Assembly: GCA_018826885.1 (NCBI GenBank)
Contig: JAHJYN010000059.1
Coordinates: 1 to 38,503, forward strand
Direction: 5' to 3'
Length of the DNA stretch: 38,503 nt
Source: Alphaproteobacteria bacterium
Lineage (GTDB): Bacteria > Pseudomonadota > Alphaproteobacteria > Caulobacterales > Caulobacteraceae
Shown piece by piece: positions 34,027-38,503 of this stretch (within the stretch, counting starts at the first letter, position 1; the number at the start of each line of letters is the position of its first letter). A program made the position numbers and the translations under genes. The notes under the pieces are model-generated. The model was given only the letters and a program-made list of their open reading frames with translations. It did no database searches and had not been told where the DNA came from.

Positions 34027-37000
34027 ATGTCCTCGACCCTGTTGCTGTTCGCCGACCCCAGCGGAGATACGTCCGCCAACATCCTTGCCGCCGCCCGGGC
34101 GCTGGCGGCCCATCTGGCGCGATCCCGACCGCTCGACCGTCGGCTTGTGGCCGCCGTCATGACCACCGCATTCGGCGCGTCCGACGCCGAGGGGGCCTGG
34201 GCCTGGCGCGACGCCTATGACGCGATCGAGGCGGCGACGGTCCTGCAGATCCGGCGTCTGGCGCCCCAGGTCAGTCGTCTGGAGGATGCGCCGGCGGAGA
34301 TCGCCGCCCTTCTGGCGGCTGTCTCGGCCCTGGGCCTGACCCAGACCCGGCGCAGTGAGGCGCAGGTCGCGCTGGACCAGTTCTCCACCCCGCCCCACCT
34401 GGCCGCGCTCGTGGTCCTGGCCGCCCGGGTGCGCCCCGGAGACCGTGTCCTGGAGCCGTCGGCAGGCACGGGTCTGCTGGCCGCGGTCGGCGGGGCCTGC
34501 GGCGGAACGCTGAGCCTGAATGAAGTCGCGCCGGGGCGCGCCGCTCTGCTCGACGGTCTGTTCCCCGACGCCGATCGGACCCGTCATGACGGACGCCATA
34601 TCCATGACCTGAGCGCGGACGCGGGCGGGTTCGACGTGGTGCTGTGCAATCCGCCGTTCTCGGATCTCGGCGAGCATCTGTCAGCGGCCTTCAAGGCCCT
34701 GGCCGACCATGGCCGGTTGGCCGCGATCGTCCCGCTGACCGCCTTGACGGACGCAAGCCTGCTTCGACGCTTCGGTGAGGCGCGACGTGTCGTGGGGCGG
34801 TTCGCCTTTCCACCCCATGCCTTCGCCAAACACGGGACCGCCGTGGAGACGGGTCTGCTGGTGATCGATCGGGCCGAAGGCGCCGCGGAGGCCGCGCCTG
34901 TCCAGACCTCCGACGATCTGCAGGACGCGGCGCGGAAGGTTGGGGCGCTTGCGCCACGGGTCGGCGCCAGGCCGCGGACGCGCCTGCCCGTGACGACCGA
35001 CGCCCTGCTGGGACCGCGCGCGCGAGGCCTGGCCCTGCCTTCGGGCCGCCTGGCCTTCCTCGCGGGTGCGGCGCCCCTGGCCTATGAAGTGCAGGCCTGG
35101 ACCGGGGAGGGGCGCGATGTCGGGCTCTACCAGGCCCATGCCCTGGGGCGCGTCGTCCTGGCCGCGCCGCGTCCGCATCCGTCGCCCCTGGTCGAGTCCG
35201 GACCCATGGCGTCAGTGGCCCTGCCGCCACCGACCTATCGGCCGGTCCTGCCGCCGGCCATCCGCGATGAGGGGCGGATCTCGGACGCCCAGACCGAGAT
35301 GGTGATCCATGCCGGGGAGGCGCACGCCGCGCACCTGCCCGGATGGTGGCGGCCGGATCAGGCGCCGCACCAGATGGTGCTGGTCTCCGAGGAGCAGGAG
35401 GAGGCCGTCCAGCTGCGACGCGGCTTCTTTCTCGGCGACGGCACGGGGTGCGGCAAGGGCCGCCAGATCGCCGCCGTCATCGCCGACAACATGAGCCAGG
35501 GACGGGTCCGTGCGCTGTGGCTGTCTCGAAACGACGCCTTGCTCGAGGACGCGCGGCGCGACTGGGCCGCGATCGGCGGGGGCGCCTACGACATCGTGCC
35601 GCTGTCGAGCTGGAAACAGGGGGACGCGATCCGGCTCGACCGGGGTGTCCTGTTCACGACCTATGCGACGCTGCGCCAGCCGGCCCGGGGTGACCGTCAA
35701 TCCCGCCTCGACCAGATCATCGCCTGGCTCGGAGCGGATTTCGACGGCGTCATCGCCTTCGACGAGGCCCATGCGATGGCCAATGCGGCCGGCGGCGGCA
35801 AGGGCGCGCGGGGTGCGAAGAAGGCGTCGCTTCAGGGCATGGCCGGTCTGGCGCTGCAGAACCGGTTGCCCGACGCGCGGGTCCTCTATGTCTCGGCGAC
35901 CGGCGCCACCACAGCCGAGAATCTGGCCTATGCCGCGCGCCTCGGCCTGTGGGGCGGACCGGAGGCCCCCTTCATGACGCGGGCGGATTTTCTGGAGGCC
36001 ATGGATCGGGGCGGCGTGGCGGCGATGGAGCTGGTGGCGCGCGAGCTCAAGGCGCTTGGGCTCTATGTGGCGCGCAGTCTGTCGTTCGAGGGGGTCGAAT
36101 ATGAACCGCTCGTCCATCCCCTGACCTTGGACGATATCGCGATCTGGGACGCCTGGGCCGACGCCTTCCAGCTGATCCACGCCAATCTCGCCGAGGCCCT
36201 GAAGGCCACGGGCCTGAACGACGAGGACGGCAAGCCGAAGAGTGGCCAGGCGGCGTCCGCCGTATATTCGGCCTTTGAGAGCGCCAAACTGCGCTTCTTC
36301 GGTCATCTTCTCGCCGGCCTGAAGACGCCGAGCCTGATCACATCGATCCGGGAGGATCTGGTCCAGGATCGCTCGGCCGTGGTCCAGATCGTCTCGACCA
36401 ATGAGGCGGTCATGGAGAGGAGACTCTCCTCCATCCCGCCGGAGGAGTGGAACAACCTCTCCATCGACCTGACCCCGCGCGAATACGTTCTCGACTATCT
36501 GCGCGAGGCCTTCCCCGTCCATCTGATGGAGGCGATCGAGGACGGGGACGGCAATGTGACCATGGTCCCGGTCATGGACGACGGTCGCCCGGCCGTCAGT
36601 CAGGAGGCGCTGGTGCGTCGCCAGGCCCTGATCGAACGGATGGCTTGCCTGCCCGCCGTACCGGGTGTGCTCGACGCCCTGCTGGAAGCCTTCGGCACGG
36701 ACGACGTCGCCGAGATTACGGGCCGGTCGCGGCGGGTGGTGGTGCGTGGCGGACGGCGCATCGTCGAACGGCGCGGCGCCGCGGCGGCCCGCGCCGAAAC
36801 AGACGCCTTCATGAGCGGCCGCAAGCGGGTGCTGATCTTCTCCGACGCCGGAGGCACCGGACGCAGCTATCACGCGGACCTGTCGGCGGCGAACCGGCAG
36901 CGCCGGGTCCATTATCTGGTCGAGCCGGGCTGGCGCGCGGATGCCGCCATCCAGGGCCTGGGCCGCAGCCACCGCACCCACCAGGCCTCGGCCCCGTTGT

Positions 37001-38280
37001 TCCGGCCGGTCACGACCGACATCCAGGGCGAGAAGCGCTTCACCTCGACCATAGCGCGCCGGCTGGACACGCTCGGCGCCCTGACGCGCGGCGAGCGCCG
37101 GACGGCCGGTGCGGGCCTGTTCCGGGCCGAGGACAACCTGGAGAGCCCTTGGGCGCGCAGGGCCCTGCTGGTCTTCTACGGCGCACTGGCCTTCGGTGAA
37201 CTCGCCTCGATGACGCTCGAGACCTTCATGAACAAGACAGGTCTCAAACTGCTCGACGCCGACGGCGGTCTCAAACCCTCCGACGACCTGCCGCCAATCC
37301 ACACTTTTCTGAACCGGTTGCTGGCGCTGAGGATCGCCGACCAGAACGCCCTGTTCGAGGACTTCGATCGCATCCTCTCGGGCATCCTCGAGCGCGCGGC
37401 CGCGTCGGGAGATCTGGACCGGGGCCTTGAGGACATCGAGGCCGGGGAACTGGAGGTTCTGGACCAGGAAACCATACGGACCGACGTCTCGACGGGGGCC
37501 GAGACCGCCCTGGTGACCTTTTCGCTGAGGGTTCGTCGAGACATCCTGCGCTCTGACGACGCTTTGGCCCGGGCCGCCGACATCGCCCATCAGATGGTCG
37601 TCAACGCAAAGTCCGGACGGGCGGCGATCGCCGAACTGGGCCTGACCACCGCCACGGACGAGGACCGGCTCGTCGCGGCCGTCCGTCTGATCCGGCCGGA
37701 TGGACGCCAGACCCTGGCGGAGAAGACGTTCGAGGAATCCGCCTGGAAGCGAGCGGCGATCGATGACTGGCGCCGGGTCTGGGATGAGGAGGTCGCGGGA
37801 ACCGATCCCTGGCTGAGGCGTGAGCTCACGCTGGCGACCGGCCTGCTGCTGCCGATCTGGGGCCGGTTGCCGGCGCGCGGGTGTTCGGTGCGTCGGGTTC
37901 GGGCGCCCGACGGCCGACGCTGGCTGGGGAGGGTCCTGGACGAGACCCAGGCCCGGGCGCTCAAGGCGAGCCTGGGCCTGGGCGACATCGGCGACGCCTG
38001 GGCGGACGGCGCCAGAACCGCCGCCAGCCTCCTCGACCGCAGCGTCCAGCTCTGTCTGGAGGGGGGCCTGTGGCTGAAACGGGCGCGGGTGATGGATCGC
38101 TGGCGGATCGAGGTGGTCGGCGGCCGGACCGATCGCGACGTCCTGGTCGCGCTCGGCTGCTTCGTGGAGATCATCGCCTTCACGCCCAGGGTCTTCATCC
38201 CGATCGACCGGCCCCGCGTCCTGGAAGCTGTGTTGCGTCGTCACCCGGTGCAGTCGGTCCTCGACGGCGCGGCGGCCTGA
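34027..38280 (+). CDS. N6-methyltransferase / strawberry-notch-type helicase fusion
   Basis: 1417-aa multidomain protein. A methyltransferase domain lies at about 105-290: QFSTP at 118-122, VLEPSAGTG (motif I) at 141-149 and CNPPF (motif IV, N6-adenine type) near 206. A superfamily-2 helicase part follows: Walker A GDGTGCGKGRQ near 471, Walker B as FDEAHAM near 578, SATGAT (motif III-like), VLIFSDAGGTGRSYHAD near 935, and QGLGRSHRTHQ (motif VI) near 976. This is the strawberry-notch family arrangement seen on alphaproteobacterial conjugative elements, phages and plasmids. The ATG at 34027 (GGAG upstream) is preferred to a TTG 37 codons earlier that starts inside the hairpin. Role inferred: DNA remodelling coupled to methylation, possibly anti-restriction or replication. 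Confidence 0.92.
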   Translation: MSSTLLLFADPSGDTSANILAAARALAAHLARSRPLDRRLVAAVMTTAFGASDAEGAWAWRDAYDAIEAATVLQIRRLAPQVSRLEDAPAEIAALLAAVSALGLTQTRRSEAQVALDQFSTPPHLAALVVLAARVRPGDRVLEPSAGTGLLAAVGGACGGTLSLNEVAPGRAALLDGLFPDADRTRHDGRHIHDLSADAGGFDVVLCNPPFSDLGEHLSAAFKALADHGRLAAIVPLTALTDASLLRRFGEARRVVGRFAFPPHAFAKHGTAVETGLLVIDRAEGAAEAAPVQTSDDLQDAARKVGALAPRVGARPRTRLPVTTDALLGPRARGLALPSGRLAFLAGAAPLAYEVQAWTGEGRDVGLYQAHALGRVVLAAPRPHPSPLVESGPMASVALPPPTYRPVLPPAIRDEGRISDAQTEMVIHAGEAHAAHLPGWWRPDQAPHQMVLVSEEQEEAVQLRRGFFLGDGTGCGKGRQIAAVIADNMSQGRVRALWLSRNDALLEDARRDWAAIGGGAYDIVPLSSWKQGDAIRLDRGVLFTTYATLRQPARGDRQSRLDQIIAWLGADFDGVIAFDEAHAMANAAGGGKGARGAKKASLQGMAGLALQNRLPDARVLYVSATGATTAENLAYAARLGLWGGPEAPFMTRADFLEAMDRGGVAAMELVARELKALGLYVARSLSFEGVEYEPLVHPLTLDDIAIWDAWADAFQLIHANLAEALKATGLNDEDGKPKSGQAASAVYSAFESAKLRFFGHLLAGLKTPSLITSIREDLVQDRSAVVQIVSTNEAVMERRLSSIPPEEWNNLSIDLTPREYVLDYLREAFPVHLMEAIEDGDGNVTMVPVMDDGRPAVSQEALVRRQALIERMACLPAVPGVLDALLEAFGTDDVAEITGRSRRVVVRGGRRIVERRGAAAARAETDAFMSGRKRVLIFSDAGGTGRSYHADLSAANRQRRVHYLVEPGWRADAAIQGLGRSHRTHQASAPLFRPVTTDIQGEKRFTSTIARRLDTLGALTRGERRTAGAGLFRAEDNLESPWARRALLVFYGALAFGELASMTLETFMNKTGLKLLDADGGLKPSDDLPPIHTFLNRLLALRIADQNALFEDFDRILSGILERAAASGDLDRGLEDIEAGELEVLDQETIRTDVSTGAETALVTFSLRVRRDILRSDDALARAADIAHQMVVNAKSGRAAIAELGLTTATDEDRLVAAVRLIRPDGRQTLAEKTFEESAWKRAAIDDWRRVWDEEVAGTDPWLRRELTLATGLLLPIWGRLPARGCSVRRVRAPDGRRWLGRVLDETQARALKASLGLGDIGDAWADGARTAASLLDRSVQLCLEGGLWLKRARVMDRWRIEVVGGRTDRDVLVALGCFVEIIAFTPRVFIPIDRPRVLEAVLRRHPVQSVLDGAAA

Positions 38281-38286
38281 GTTCGG

Positions 38287-38312
38287 CCGGACGAGGCGAA
38301 GGCCCCGTCCGG
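38287..38312 (+). terminator. Hairpin after the helicase gene
   Basis: CCGGACGAGGC and GGCCCCGTCCGG form a stem with one mismatch around a short loop, 6 bases after the stop codon. No T-run follows. Likely a terminator or attenuator before the SSB-like gene. Confidence 0.5.
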
Positions 38313-38401
38313 TAAGGAGGGGACGGGAGGAAGGGAAGATGAGGGTGAAGCGGGATCGGGGAGATCGGCTCCCCGGCGCTTCGGATCAACAGGAGACTGA
38401 C

Positions 38402-38503
38402 ATGCAGACCATGGTGTTCACCGGCCGACTGGCGGCCGATCCCCAGATCAGCGACGACTTCGGCAAGGCGGTGTTCCGGCTGCTCGAGAAGCGCGGTGTC
38501 GAC
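38402..38503 (+). CDS. Single-stranded-DNA-binding-like protein, 5' part (cut by window end)
   Basis: Only 34 codons are visible. They begin MQTMVFTGRLAADPQISDDF, the first OB-fold strand pattern of SSB-like proteins of conjugative elements. AGGAG lies 7 bases upstream of the ATG at 38402. Its position after radC, Toprim, ParB and helicase genes supports an element-borne SSB used in transfer or replication. Confidence 0.6.
   Translation, partial: MQTMVFTGRLAADPQISDDFGKAVFRLLEKRGVD

Noticed and set aside
35212-38244. 1010-codon minus-strand open frame across the helicase gene
   Set aside because: Antisense shadow of a high-GC gene. The plus strand carries the helicase and methyltransferase motifs; the shadow has no domain and is rich in Arg, Gly and Gln.
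1-38503. CRISPR arrays, tRNA or rRNA genes, intact IS transposases or integrases
   Set aside because: No regularly spaced repeats, no cloverleaf-like or rRNA-like sequence and no transposase or integrase motif seen on either strand.

Overview
The window reads as DNA from a high-GC alphaproteobacterium, most likely of the Caulobacterales (Brevundimonas-like). This is inferred from codon usage, the HWE/HisKA_2 orphan kinases, FnrL-type regulators with a C-x2-C-x7-C cluster, and the style of the conjugative-element genes at the right end. No rRNA, tRNA, CRISPR array or intact transposase is visible. Overall it looks like the cargo region of an integrative/conjugative element or plasmid (left about 30 kb) next to conserved element backbone (right about 8 kb).

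Layout. (1) 1-2844: 3' part of a CusA-type heavy-metal RND pump, translationally coupled to a CusF-like periplasmic copper-binding lipoprotein. (2) 2991-4316: an APC-family amino-acid permease. (3) 4693-11476, minus strand and visibly lower in GC: a complete arginine deiminase operon in the order porin, YfcC/ArcD-type carrier, arcA, arcB, arcC, Sel1-repeat membrane protein. It converts arginine to ornithine, CO2, ammonia and ATP. (4) 12004-22127: a low-oxygen block with a zinc alcohol dehydrogenase, a short 6-phosphogluconate dehydrogenase, a lipoprotein cytochrome c facing a small/4-TM protein pair, two FNR-type regulators, an L-lactate-dehydrogenase-like enzyme co-transcribed with a histidine kinase and a small protein, a flavin split-barrel protein and a GNAT-like protein. 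Five good FNR palindromes (TTGAT-N4-ATCAA type) and one degenerate copy lie in its promoters. (5) 22535-28210: a glycogen-debranching-type glucosidase, an HWE kinase, a GT4 glycosyltransferase and a PlsC acyltransferase, with gene scars between them. (6) 28443-29736: a cyclopropane-fatty-acid-synthase-type methyltransferase. (7) 30160-38503: radC, Toprim-domain, ParB-domain, a 1417-aa methyltransferase/strawberry-notch helicase and the start of an SSB-like gene, the typical replication/maintenance module of alphaproteobacterial conjugative elements.

How it fits together (inference). Regions 3-6 look like a portable survival kit for oxygen limitation. FNR-type sensors, one apparently autoregulated, drive fermentation and redox genes. 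Arginine deiminase gives ATP without respiration, glycogen-type glucan supplies carbon, and the acyltransferase and Cfa adjust the membrane. The block has been rearranged. An fnr/GNAT divergent pair is present twice in inverted orientation with one GNAT copy decayed, a third GNAT fragment is fused to a glycosyltransferase fragment near 24.9 kb, and several small ORFs appear broken.
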